Assembly: GCA_947503435.1 (NCBI GenBank) | Contig: CANNDL010000006.1 | Location: forward strand, 1-64,000 | DNA length: 64,000 nucleotides | Direction: 5' to 3' | DNA from: an uncultured Kangiella sp. | Lineage (GTDB): Bacteria; Pseudomonadota; Gammaproteobacteria; Enterobacterales; Kangiellaceae | Part shown: one piece after another, positions 56,186 through 64,000 of the stretch | Layout of the letters: each line of letters begins with the position of its first letter | Numbering within the stretch: position 1 is the first letter of the stretch | Notes under the pieces: generated by a model | The model's input: only the letters and a program-made list of their open reading frames with translations | Told to the model about the DNA's origin: nothing | Database searches by the model: none | Made by a program: the position numbers and the translations under genes

Positions 56186-57274
56186 ATGGCGTCTCAAACT
56201 CAAATAGAACAAAGGCTGCTCGATTTTGATTACGCAGCGTTTGGATTTAAACCAATTAGTAAAACCGCTATTCAAAAAATTGATTTAAAAGGGAATACCA
56301 CCAAGTTAATTTTAAAGTTTGGTTATCGATTTGATTCATATCAAACTCAGTTTAAAACCGACTTGCAACGATGGCTGAGCGATGAATTTCCTGAGCAATC
56401 ATTTGAAATTGAAATGGTAAGTAAAGTTTCAGCTCATGCCCACCCAGCAAAAGTCCAAGCCATGACAGCAGTGAAAAATATTATTGCAGTCGCATCTGGC
56501 AAAGGAGGGGTAGGTAAGTCAACCACCAGTGTGAACTTGGCATTAGCTTTGCAAGAATTGGGCGCATCGGTTGGTATTTTAGATGCTGATATTTATGGTC
56601 CTAGCATGCCAATAATGTTGGGCACTGAAGGCAAACATCCTGAATCAACGGATAAAAAGACTATTTACCCGGTAGAAGCGCATGGCATTCAATCCATGTC
56701 GATTGGATATTTAGTAAAACCTGAGCAAGCGATGGTTTGGCGCGGTCCCATGGCTTCTGGGGCGCTGCAACAATTAATCAATGACACCCAATGGGAAGAT
56801 TTAGACTATTTGATTATTGATCTGCCACCGGGCACTGGCGATATTCAGCTTACCATGGCGCAGAAGATACCTGTAACCGCCGCAGTGGTAGTGACCACGC
56901 CACAAGACATAGCTTTAGCCGATGCGCGTAAAGCGGTCACCATGTTTAACAAAGTTTCAGTACCGGTATTAGGTGTGGTTGAAAATATGGCCATGCATAC
57001 TTGCACCAATTGCGGCCATGAAGAGCATATTTTTGGTGCTGGCGGTGGGGATAAATTAGCTCAAGAGATAGGTGTAGATTTATTGGGAAGTTTGCCTTTG
57101 GCATTATCGATTCGAGAAGGAACCGATAAAGGCAAGCCGAGTTTGGCTGAAGATTCTGCAAGTACAATATCTAATAAATACAAAAAGATAGCGCTGAAAC
57201 TTGCAGCAAAACTTTCACTGCAAGAAAAAGAATTCAGGGCCGATTTTCCGACCATAACGATAGAGAATTCATAA
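56186..57274 (+). CDS. apbC: Mrp/ApbC iron-sulfur carrier P-loop ATPase
   Basis: A 362-residue Mrp/NBP35-family protein for iron-sulfur cluster transfer. The N-terminal ~95 residues are a MIP18-like domain, then deviant Walker A ASGKGGVGKST near residue 105, the DADIYGPSMP switch, and a C-terminal CxxC (HTCTNCGHEE) that bridges a cluster in the dimer. It lies next to dcd, 18 bases apart. Confidence 0.96.
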   Translation: MASQTQIEQRLLDFDYAAFGFKPISKTAIQKIDLKGNTTKLILKFGYRFDSYQTQFKTDLQRWLSDEFPEQSFEIEMVSKVSAHAHPAKVQAMTAVKNIIAVASGKGGVGKSTTSVNLALALQELGASVGILDADIYGPSMPIMLGTEGKHPESTDKKTIYPVEAHGIQSMSIGYLVKPEQAMVWRGPMASGALQQLINDTQWEDLDYLIIDLPPGTGDIQLTMAQKIPVTAAVVVTTPQDIALADARKAVTMFNKVSVPVLGVVENMAMHTCTNCGHEEHIFGAGGGDKLAQEIGVDLLGSLPLALSIREGTDKGKPSLAEDSASTISNKYKKIALKLAAKLSLQEKEFRADFPTITIENS

Positions 57275-57292
57275 GAGAAAGGTAGAAAAAGA

Positions 57293-57859
57293 ATGAGTAT
57301 TAAATCCGATAAGTGGATCCGCAGAATGGCGGAAAATGAAGGTATGATCGAGCCGTTTGAGCCGGGTCAAATTCGTCATAAAAATGAGCAACGTATCGTT
57401 TCTTATGGTACTTCAAGTTACGGCTACGATGTACGATGCTCGAATGAGTTTAAGATTTTCACCAATGTTCATTCAAGTGTGGTTGATCCGAAAAATTTCG
57501 ATGAAAAGAGTTTTGTGGATGTTCAATCGGATGTTTGCATCATTCCACCAAATTCATTTGCATTAGCGAGAACCGTTGAATATTTTCGTATACCGCGTTC
57601 TGTATTGACGGTTTGTTTAGGTAAATCAACTTATGCTCGTTGCGGTATTATCGTTAACGTGACGCCGCTCGAACCGGAGTGGGAAGGGCACGTAACGCTA
57701 GAATTCTCTAACACTACGCCTTTGCCTGCGAAGATTTACGCCAATGAAGGCGTTGCCCAAATGTTGTTCTTTGAGTCGGATGAAATCTGTGAAACTTCTT
57801 ACGGTGATCGTGGGGGTAAATACCAAGGACAAACAGGGGTAACACTACCAAAAACCTAA
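57293..57859 (+). CDS. dcd: dCTP deaminase
   Basis: Converts dCTP to dUTP for dTMP synthesis. The 188-residue protein shows [33 protein letters not shown] and [18 protein letters not shown], with the catalytic Glu in the last motif. It is nearly the same length as E. coli Dcd (193). A terminator follows. Confidence 0.97.
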   Translation: MSIKSDKWIRRMAENEGMIEPFEPGQIRHKNEQRIVSYGTSSYGYDVRCSNEFKIFTNVHSSVVDPKNFDEKSFVDVQSDVCIIPPNSFALARTVEYFRIPRSVLTVCLGKSTYARCGIIVNVTPLEPEWEGHVTLEFSNTTPLPAKIYANEGVAQMLFFESDEICETSYGDRGGKYQGQTGVTLPKT

Positions 57860-57873
57860 AGTTTGAAAGTAAT

Positions 57874-57898
57874 AAGCCAGCGAATACTGGCTTTTTTT
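57874..57898 (+). terminator. Terminator after dcd
   Basis: A 7-bp stem AAGCCAG / CTGGCTT with a six-base loop is followed by a run of T, ending immediately before the stop of the convergent minus-strand gene. Confidence 0.88.
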
Positions 57899-57899
57899 A

Positions 57900-58322
57900 T
57901 TAGTTTCGAGTGTAGATTTCCAATATTGGAAAGTGACTTATTCCAAAGTTAATAGCAAAGGTTTGGGTTTCTCTTCTTTCAAAGCGAATACTTTTCTTAA
58001 TAGGTGAAAAGCGTTTGCCATCGGCAAACAGTGCCATAATTTGTTCGCCATCAAATATGCGGTTACCAGATGCGGTATTTTTTAAAGTGACGGTTACCCA
58101 GCGCTCACCTTCTTCATTGCTCAATAATACGTAGTTAATAATTTCAAAGTCGCTTTTATCCGGTTGAATGTTGTCATCGTTAGGGAAATTATACTGTTCT
58201 GGATTGGCAATACCGCGCTCTATCGTTAGGCCTGTTGGAATATCAGTTTGTTCTGCTTGTACTGAAGTAAGAAATAATGTTGAGGCTAAAGTTGCAAAAT
58301 AGAGTGTGATCTTGAATGGCAT
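57900..58322 (-). CDS. Exported protein of unknown function
   Basis: The 140-residue product has a signal peptide (MPFKITLYFATLASTLF then LTSVQA) and a compact beta-rich domain. Features include YVLLSNEEGERWVTVTLKNT and FDGEQIMALFADGKRF, suggesting an immunoglobulin-like fold; no family is recognised. The start at 58322 has GGAG six bases upstream and is preferred over an in-frame ATG at 58352, which would precede the signal peptide with ten polar residues. It follows the DUF3108 gene on the same strand. Confidence 0.7.
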   Translation of the reverse strand: MPFKITLYFATLASTLFLTSVQAEQTDIPTGLTIERGIANPEQYNFPNDDNIQPDKSDFEIINYVLLSNEEGERWVTVTLKNTASGNRIFDGEQIMALFADGKRFSPIKKSIRFERRETQTFAINFGISHFPILEIYTRN

Positions 58323-58345
58323 TGCTATCTCCTTGATAATTCTTG

Positions 58346-59074
58346 TTACCATTTGCTAATGACGAGTCGAGCTTCTTCTTTACCTTTTTTAATGCGTTGA
58401 ATTTGTACAGGAAGCATTTGTTTGTCTAGCGCAAACCAATAGTTAGTTTGGCGCTTGCCGCCTTTTTCATCTAATTGAATTTTCGCAGTATTAATCTCAC
58501 CCAAAGGTGTTTTTATAGTTTCTTGACCGACTACCTTGAAATTATTAACGCGAGAACTACCGCGATAACTAATAATTATAGGTTTTAAAGGTTTTTGTGA
58601 CATTAATTGAGTGCGTAACGCGATAAGTTGAGTTAATTGATCTAGGCTGCCATCAGCTAGTTCAATCGTCCACTTTTGATCTTTATAAGAACCAGTTTCG
58701 TGGCCAGACTGCCAATCAAATTGCTGAAGCAAATTTGAATCTTTAAACGAACTGTCGGCAACTCTTTGGTACTGGATTGGAAAAATCTGATCATCGATCA
58801 AGTCAAAACGACTGGTTTCTTGGCGTTTATCTTTAAAAAAGTAATACTTAATTTTAGACTGCATGGCAATTTGCCATTGGCCATTCGTAAGTTGTTCTAA
58901 ACTCTGCGAAGCTGTACCGACCTTATCGCCTTTAGCAATAACATCGTATTCTATGGAATAAGGTTGCATGGCTTTATTTAGAGCTGACTCCGCAGCAATA
59001 AGCTTAGGAATACCGAATAATAAAACCAGTAGTCCAATTTGAATCCAAATAAGTCGCTTATAGAATTTCGCCAT
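58346..59074 (-). CDS. DUF3108-family exported protein
   Basis: The 242-residue product starts with a hydrophobic leader (LIWIQIGLLVLLFGIPKLIAAES). Its periplasmic domain has the family pattern: PYSIEYDVIAKGDKVGTASQSL, YYFFKDKRQETSRFDL, TPLGEINTAKIQ and YWFALDKQMLPVQI. Function is unknown; DUF3108 genes often follow purMN in this class. The start at 59074 overlaps purN by 17 bases. A longer frame to 59254 would read 60 residues that are only the antisense-frame shadow of purN. Confidence 0.8.
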   Translation of the reverse strand: MAKFYKRLIWIQIGLLVLLFGIPKLIAAESALNKAMQPYSIEYDVIAKGDKVGTASQSLEQLTNGQWQIAMQSKIKYYFFKDKRQETSRFDLIDDQIFPIQYQRVADSSFKDSNLLQQFDWQSGHETGSYKDQKWTIELADGSLDQLTQLIALRTQLMSQKPLKPIIISYRGSSRVNNFKVVGQETIKTPLGEINTAKIQLDEKGGKRQTNYWFALDKQMLPVQIQRIKKGKEEARLVISKW

Positions 59075-59705
59075 TGAGTATTGCTCTAGCTGCTCCTGTG
59101 TTTTGCTCGAGTTCGAACTGGAGTTGTCCTGCGCAGAACCATGATACCACTTGCGGGTATAGCTGGTGCTCTTGCTGCTGGATTTTTTCCACCAATGTTT
59201 GCTCGGTATCATCTGCTTCAACATCAATTCGCCTCTGGGCAATGATGGGACCACCGTCTAATTCTGCAGTTACAAAGTGGACGCTGGTGCCATGTTCTTT
59301 ATCGCCATTCTCAAGTACCTGTCTGTGGGTATGCAATCCCTTGTATTTAGGAAGTAGAGAAGGGTGTATGTTGATTATTTTGCCAAGGTAATGCTGAACC
59401 AAGTCTGAACTGAGAATTCGCATGAAACCTGCGAGGATGACTATATCCGGCTGATATTGGTCAATAGTTTTAATAAGTTGTTTTTCAAAACTCGATTTAC
59501 TATCAAATTGAGTGTGATCAACACAAATCGCATCTATATTGGCACTCTCAGCACGTTCTAGCCCAAAAACCTTAGGTTTGTTTGAAATAACGGCTTGGAT
59601 GTTTCCATGAAAAAGCCCTTGTGATTGTGCATCAATAAGGGCTTGAAGATTTGAGCCATTGCCGGAAATTAGTACGACAATGGATTTTTTTGCTTCTTGA
59701 GTCAT
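59058..59705 (-). CDS. purN: PurN, phosphoribosylglycinamide formyltransferase
   Basis: Third step of purine synthesis, using 10-formyl-THF. The 215-residue protein has VLISGNGSNLQALIDA, the catalytic loop INIHPSLLPKYKGLHTH with Asn, His, and GTSVHFVTAELDGGPIIAQ with the catalytic Asp. It follows purM by 29 bases. Confidence 0.97.
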   Translation of the reverse strand: MTQEAKKSIVVLISGNGSNLQALIDAQSQGLFHGNIQAVISNKPKVFGLERAESANIDAICVDHTQFDSKSSFEKQLIKTIDQYQPDIVILAGFMRILSSDLVQHYLGKIINIHPSLLPKYKGLHTHRQVLENGDKEHGTSVHFVTAELDGGPIIAQRRIDVEADDTEQTLVEKIQQQEHQLYPQVVSWFCAGQLQFELEQNTGAARAILNGEIL

Positions 59706-59734
59706 TTCTCTAAAAGTAAATAAAGGCTAGATGC

Positions 59735-60772
59735 TTATAGCGCAACTTGCTCTTCATCACCTTCACGGCTAGCAATTTCGCCAACTCGGTATACGGTTTC
59801 ACCTAGTGTTTCCAATAGCTGTTGTGCGTTGTCAGCAACTTTAGCCCCAACAACTAAGATCATGCCAATACCGCAATTGAAAGTACGGTACATTTCAAGG
59901 CGATCAACATTACCTTGTTCTTGTAGCCATTCAAAGACTTTTGGCATTTGCCAAGCGTTAGTATCAACAATGGCCTTGCTAGTTTTTGGCATAACACGAG
60001 GTAAATTTTCTTGTAAACCACCCCCAGTGATATGCGAAATAGCTTTCACTTCGATTTCTTTGAATAGGCGTAGTAAAGGTTTTACATAAATTCGAGTAGG
60101 CTCTAATAAAGTTTCGCCTAAAGTTTTACCGTTCTCAAACTCAGCATTAACATCAGCGCCAGAAACTTCTAGAATCTTGCGGATTAATGAGTAGCCATTG
60201 GAGTGCGGGCCAGAAGAGGCTAAACCTAATAAAACGTCGCCAGATTTAACTTTACTGCCATCGATGATTTTCTTTTTATCAACGATACCAACGCAGAATC
60301 CTGCCAAATCATAATCGTCGCCTTCATACATGCCTGGCATTTCAGCAGTTTCACCACCTATTAAAGCACAACCAGATTGCAAGCAGCCTTCGCCAATACC
60401 TTCAACAACATCCGCGGCAACATCAACGTCTAATTTGCCGGTTGCATAATAATCTAGGAAAAATAGTGGCTCAGCACCTTGAACAATTAAATCATTTACG
60501 CACATAGCAACTAAATCGATACCTACAGTATCGTGCTTTTTCATGTTGAGCGCTAAACGTAACTTGGTCCCTACGCCATCGGTGCCAGCAACTAAAGCTG
60601 GCTCGTCATAACCTGTCGGCAAATCAAATAATGCGCCAAACCCGCCTATATTACCCATCACTTCAGGACGGTAAGTCTTTTTGGTGATACCTTTTATACG
60701 ATCAACTAGGGCATTGCCCGCATCAATATCAACACCAGCATCTTTGTAGCTTAATGATTGTTTGTCACTCAT
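59735..60772 (-). CDS. purM: PurM, phosphoribosylformylglycinamidine cyclo-ligase
   Basis: An AIR synthetase for the fifth step of purine synthesis. [20 protein letters not shown] and GGFGALFDL begin the protein; [12 protein letters not shown] is the ATP-binding loop; [14 protein letters not shown] and [17 protein letters not shown] are family motifs. The start at 60772 gives 345 residues, equal to E. coli PurM. An in-frame ATG at 60814 would add 14 unsupported residues. Confidence 0.97.
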   Translation of the reverse strand: MSDKQSLSYKDAGVDIDAGNALVDRIKGITKKTYRPEVMGNIGGFGALFDLPTGYDEPALVAGTDGVGTKLRLALNMKKHDTVGIDLVAMCVNDLIVQGAEPLFFLDYYATGKLDVDVAADVVEGIGEGCLQSGCALIGGETAEMPGMYEGDDYDLAGFCVGIVDKKKIIDGSKVKSGDVLLGLASSGPHSNGYSLIRKILEVSGADVNAEFENGKTLGETLLEPTRIYVKPLLRLFKEIEVKAISHITGGGLQENLPRVMPKTSKAIVDTNAWQMPKVFEWLQEQGNVDRLEMYRTFNCGIGMILVVGAKVADNAQQLLETLGETVYRVGEIASREGDEEQVAL

Positions 60773-60867
60773 TAGATTTCCATTAAATAGGTTAATAGTA
60801 GACTGCGGCGCCAATTTTACTAGAAGTTGAGCAATAGGTCGATAATCTGTTGATAAATAGCAGAAAT

Positions 60868-60894
60868 AAAAAAAGAGCGCACAAGGCGCTCTTA
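60868..60894 (-). terminator. Terminator of the OmpA-family lipoprotein gene
   Basis: On the minus strand, an 8-bp stem AAGAGCGC / GCGCTCTT with a five-base loop is followed by seven T residues, 44 bases past the lipoprotein stop. It separates that gene from purMN. Confidence 0.93.
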
Positions 60895-60937
60895 AACTCT
60901 ACTAACATGGGGAGATGAAAATAGATGGAGTTCTTAA

Positions 60938-61612
60938 CTATCCTGCTGGCTGGATAGGGATAATGGTTAATTCCACGCGACGGTTCCTAGCTCTTCCAGA
61001 GTCGGTGTCATTAGAGGCAATTGGATGAGCCTCACCTAACCCTATGCTTTTTAAACGCTCGCCAGCCACTTCTTTACTTCTTAAGTAACTCGCTACACTC
61101 GCGGCTCGTTTTTCTGATAATTCTTGGTTATAACCATCAGAGCCGGTTGAATCGGTAAATCCTGCAACTTCTAAATTCGTATCTTTAAACTTGTATAAAA
61201 CTTTAGAAACTGAAGTTAGTACCGGGTAAAAGTCACCATTGATATCATAACGATTGGTTTCAAAAGTAATATCACCTGGCATGATTAAGTGGATTTGGTC
61301 GCCTTCGCGCTGTACGCCTACGCCAGAGCCAGCTAATTCTTCACGCAACTCTTTTTCTTGATGATCCATATAGGCACCAACACCTGCGCCGATGGCACCG
61401 CAGCCTAATGCGGCATTACGTGCAGATTTGCTATTACGAGTTGAGCCAATAATGCCACAAACTACAGCGCCAATAGCACCATATTTAACAGCTTTGCTGG
61501 TTTTCTCTTCCCCGGTATATGGATCTAGTACCGTGCAACCGCTGGTTAATGCAAGGCTGATGGCCATGGTGGAAGCAATTGCCATAGGCTTTAATCTAAA
61601 ATTTTTATTCAT
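60938..61612 (-). CDS. OmpA-family lipoprotein with glycine-zipper segment
   Basis: The 224-residue product has a lipoprotein signal (LALTSGC, Cys26), a glycine-rich hydrophobic segment (about 45-80, YGAIGAVVCGIIGS and GCGAIGAGVGAYM), and an OmpA-like peptidoglycan-binding domain (about 110-224). Its typical residues are GFTDSTGSDGYNQELSEKRA, GLGEAHPIASN and ARNRRVELTI. The layout is that of YiaD-like proteins. It likely ties the outer membrane to the cell wall. It serves as an in-window example of a complete OmpA domain. Confidence 0.9.
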   Translation of the reverse strand: MNKNFRLKPMAIASTMAISLALTSGCTVLDPYTGEEKTSKAVKYGAIGAVVCGIIGSTRNSKSARNAALGCGAIGAGVGAYMDHQEKELREELAGSGVGVQREGDQIHLIMPGDITFETNRYDINGDFYPVLTSVSKVLYKFKDTNLEVAGFTDSTGSDGYNQELSEKRAASVASYLRSKEVAGERLKSIGLGEAHPIASNDTDSGRARNRRVELTIIPIQPAG

Positions 61613-61846
61613 GGTGGTTTCTCTTATTGTCCTTAAAAGTTAGGGAAATTATATGTGAGCAAATATGAATTTTATCTGAACTGTGTCACTCAAGCATTGC
61701 CAAACTCACTGATAATTTCATAAATACTTCTAATAAATGTAAAATTGTTTAAGTAATCGCCTTATCCTAGCGTATAGAGCAAAAGCTGTTAGAATATAAG
61801 CAGCTAAAAATATTGATAATTGATTAGAATTCAGCAGGATTGTGAC

Positions 61847-62929
61847 ATGACCCACCTTTTAAAATTAGCTTGTTGGTTTGCTTTGAGCTTACTCTTTTTA
61901 ACGATTGCGCCTGCTAGTCGTGCCGAAGTAATGAAGGATTTATATACCGCAAGTTGGCCAGTATCCGATCAAACTACGCAAATAAGAGCCCGTGCTTTAG
62001 GCAATGCTTTTGCTCAAGTTTTGGTTCGTGCCAGTGGTCATGAGCGAGTGCTAAATTCAGCAATGATTCAAAACAGCATAGCTAATGCAGAAGACTATAT
62101 GCGCTTATACTCCTATAAGAAACTAAGTTTTGCTGAGCAAAAAATTTATAAGAAGCCTTTGCTTCTGAAAGTAAGCTTTGAGCCAACAGCCATTACTAAT
62201 TTACTAAAAGATGCTGGTCAAGCAGTATGGAATAACAATCGCCCAAGTGGAGTTTATTGGATTGCTGTTGATGAGAATGGAGAAAGAGAAATTGCAGTTG
62301 ATGGACAAGATGCTGAAGCGATTGCAGTGAGAAAGCAGGCCTATCAGCGTGGCCTACCGGTGACTCTTCCATTAATGGATTTAGATGATAAGTCAGCAGT
62401 TTCAATTGCTGATGTTTGGGGTAAGTTCTTAGAGCCAGTTAATAGGGCCTCTCGTCGCTATAACGCAGACTATGTTGTGATGGGTTCGCTCTCGCAATCT
62501 ACTAGTGGTTGGCAGGGGAGCTGGGTTGTGAATTTGGGTAATGACGGAATGCGATTTACCACTAGCGGTGCTACCAGCGATCAAGCGGTTAGCAAAATGG
62601 TTGATCGCATCGCCGATCGCTTAGCTATGAAGTTAGCAGTGGTTCTTACCAGTGAAACGACAACTGATTATGTGTTAATTAAAGGACTTTCTAGTATCGA
62701 GTCATATGCAAAAGTCCAGAGCTTGTTGAACAATTTAAGTATGGTGAGCTCTGTCAATGCAATTGAGGTCAAAGAAAACGAAGTATTATTCGAAATTGGC
62801 CTGCAATCCGCTAGTCAATATCTGATTGATGCATTGGAATTAAGTAGTAATCTTAGAAAAACTACTGTGGACTCTTTAGATAATTCAGGCAACAGTCAGC
62901 AAGCTTTAGTGTATAATTGGCGCGATTGA
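61847..62929 (+). CDS. DUF2066-family exported protein
   Basis: The 360-residue product has a signal peptide (ACWFALSLLFLTIAPASRAE). The mature part has DLYTASWPVSDQTTQIRARAL and ALGNAFAQVLVRASGHERVL, the DUF2066 signature, and later repeats of beta-alpha units. Function is unknown. The ATG at 61847 has AGGA at good spacing; a TTG at 61820 would place nine polar residues before the signal. The gene divergent from purMN and upstream of hda is a conserved arrangement, also known in Pseudomonas. Confidence 0.85.
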   Translation: MTHLLKLACWFALSLLFLTIAPASRAEVMKDLYTASWPVSDQTTQIRARALGNAFAQVLVRASGHERVLNSAMIQNSIANAEDYMRLYSYKKLSFAEQKIYKKPLLLKVSFEPTAITNLLKDAGQAVWNNNRPSGVYWIAVDENGEREIAVDGQDAEAIAVRKQAYQRGLPVTLPLMDLDDKSAVSIADVWGKFLEPVNRASRRYNADYVVMGSLSQSTSGWQGSWVVNLGNDGMRFTTSGATSDQAVSKMVDRIADRLAMKLAVVLTSETTTDYVLIKGLSSIESYAKVQSLLNNLSMVSSVNAIEVKENEVLFEIGLQSASQYLIDALELSSNLRKTTVDSLDNSGNSQQALVYNWRD

Positions 62930-62972
62930 TACCAAAATAAAACAATATTCAAATATTATAAGTTGTTAAGAG

Positions 62973-63542
62973 ATGAGTTTAAGCCTACTTCCTAATCTAA
63001 TTACTATTTTAAGGGTGTTTTTAATAGCACCTTTTATTTGGTACTTGTTACAAGGAAGTTATGAGAATGCTCTGATAATTTTCTTAATAGCAGGTATATC
63101 GGATGGATTAGATGGATTGCTGGCCAAACAATTCAAATGGCAGAGTCGTTTCGGTTCTATTACGGACCCTTTGGCAGATAAATTACTGTTATTTGTAGCT
63201 TTGTTGTTGCTGGCGGTAAAAGGGCATATATCTTGGAATCTATTTTGGATCGCCACGATCCGAGATATTGTCATTGTCACTGGCGCGACTTGGTTTCACT
63301 TTAAATATGGCCGCTTTGAAATGCGTCCGTCCTTAATTTCAAAATGGAATACGGCATTATTAATCCTGTTAGTCTTATTAGTGTTAATCAATCTTGCTTG
63401 GTATTCCATGGACCCGTTAATTTTAGATGGTCTAGAATGGATAATCATTACTACCTGCTTAATTAGTGGTATACATTACTTATGGCTTGGTCGTCAGGCC
63501 TACCTTGAGCAGAAATCTCAGCAAACTTCTAGTAGTGTCTAA
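62973..63542 (+). CDS. CDP-alcohol phosphatidyltransferase family protein
   Basis: A 189-residue membrane enzyme with four to five hydrophobic segments. The family motif D-G-x-D-G-x-x-A-(K for R)...G-x-x-x-D-x-x-x-D is seen in ISDGLDGLLAKQF and FGSITDPLADK. N-terminal LLPNLITILRVFLIAPF is typical of PgsA-like enzymes. It may make phosphatidylglycerophosphate or another phospholipid. The AR to AK change is minor. hda begins 6 bases after it. Confidence 0.85.
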   Translation: MSLSLLPNLITILRVFLIAPFIWYLLQGSYENALIIFLIAGISDGLDGLLAKQFKWQSRFGSITDPLADKLLLFVALLLLAVKGHISWNLFWIATIRDIVIVTGATWFHFKYGRFEMRPSLISKWNTALLILLVLLVLINLAWYSMDPLILDGLEWIIITTCLISGIHYLWLGRQAYLEQKSQQTSSSV

Positions 63543-63547
63543 GCCAA

Positions 63548-64000
63548 ATGCTGCAGTTACCTTTAGACTTTGAATTAAAAGTTGATGCGACATTTGATAA
63601 CTATATAGATGGTGAAAATGCGCTTTTAATTGAGGCATTGAAAAATATCAGTTCTGGGATCTCTGAATTTCTGTATTTCTATGGAGCTTCAGGATCGGGT
63701 AAGAGTCATCTACTGCAAGCTTTAGCACACAAAACAGCAGAGCAGTCTGATTTTAACTTAGCTTATCTGCCACTAGAATCTGAACTAGTAGTTCCGCAAA
63801 TGCTAGAAGGCTTTGGCTCTTTTGATTGCGTTTGCCTAGATAATTTCTCTGCTATTGTTGAGAAGCCAGATAGTAACGTTTGGCAAGAATCCTTGTTCCA
63901 TCTTTATAACCAATTGAAAGAACAGAATAAAAGTCTTGTGGTGGTAGCTGATGAAGCTCCGTCTGCTCTGGAACTTACTTTACAGGACTTAAAGTCCCGC
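63548..64000 (+). CDS. hda: Hda, DnaA regulatory inactivator (3' end outside window)
   Basis: A partial frame of 151 codons running off the window. MLQLPLDFELKVDATFDNYI opens the AAA+ protein; Walker A is GASGSGKSH; the Walker B region is VCLDNFSAI, with Asn in place of the second acid as in E. coli Hda. With the DNA clamp, Hda promotes ATP hydrolysis by DnaA to prevent over-initiation. Absence of a DnaA-type DNA-binding domain cannot be checked because the gene is cut. Confidence 0.9.
   Translation, partial: MLQLPLDFELKVDATFDNYIDGENALLIEALKNISSGISEFLYFYGASGSGKSHLLQALAHKTAEQSDFNLAYLPLESELVVPQMLEGFGSFDCVCLDNFSAIVEKPDSNVWQESLFHLYNQLKEQNKSLVVVADEAPSALELTLQDLKSR

Noticed and set aside
59075-59254. 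Sixty-residue N-terminal extension of the DUF3108 protein
   Set aside because: It lies wholly inside purN in another frame, has Ser/Lys-rich noise, and places the signal peptide internally.

Overview
The window looks like a chromosomal segment from an AT-rich marine-type gammaproteobacterium, plausibly near Kangiella/Aliikangiella. That placement is an inference. It rests on housekeeping neighbourhoods typical of the class: aminotransferase next to uvrB, metG-mrp-dcd, purM-purN-DUF3108 divergent from DUF2066...hda, rnfABCDGE-nth and umuDC. I recognise no phage, plasmid, transposon or CRISPR array.

Layout. (1) 1-10031: the 3' part of a giant secreted repeat protein (15 Cys-containing ~100-residue repeats, then a DUF11 domain and OmpA-like domains). 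It is translationally coupled to a 1239-residue outer-membrane beta-barrel protein. (2) 10076-16569: umuDC, tRNA-Asn, a class I aminotransferase, uvrB, an MlaC-like protein and an RfaH-type antiterminator. (3) 16604-42338: one long co-directional surface-polysaccharide locus. A consensus ops element precedes its first gene. The order is cysQ, Wza-type SLBB exporter, Wzi, Wzz, WecA-type initiating transferase, pseudaminic acid genes (pseB, pseC, pseF, pseG, a formyltransferase-like gene, pseI), Wzx, a KpsC/KpsS-like glycosyltransferase, a TupA-like ATP-grasp protein, Wzy, a GT26 glycosyltransferase, UDP-glucuronate epimerase, ugd, galU, pgi, a degenerate nucleotide-sugar dehydrogenase and manB. 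(4) 42384-48618: tRNA-Val, a small lipoprotein, and on the minus strand the rnfABCDGE-nth operon. (5) 48805-53960: fused ATP sulfurylase/APS kinase, gamma-glutamyltranspeptidase, a HupE/UreJ-type membrane protein, a membrane-anchored protein and a small membrane protein. (6) 53976-64000: metG, mrp, dcd, two exported proteins, purN, purM, an OmpA-type lipoprotein, DUF2066, a CDP-alcohol phosphatidyltransferase and the start of hda.

How the genes fit together. RfaH, made from the gene just upstream, probably loads on RNA polymerase at the ops site and lets it read the ~26 kb polysaccharide operon. The operon supplies precursors (UDP-GlcA, UDP-GalA, UDP-Glc, CMP-pseudaminic acid), a lipid-carrier initiating enzyme, flippase, polymerase, chain-length control and outer-membrane export and anchoring, so a Wzy-dependent capsule or exopolysaccharide is likely.

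The least ordinary points are these. The pseudaminic acid set has no visible PseH and has a formyltransferase-like gene in its place. A UDP-glucose-dehydrogenase-like protein has lost its catalytic Cys. The giant repeat protein and its barrel partner appear to divide an OmpA-type domain between them.
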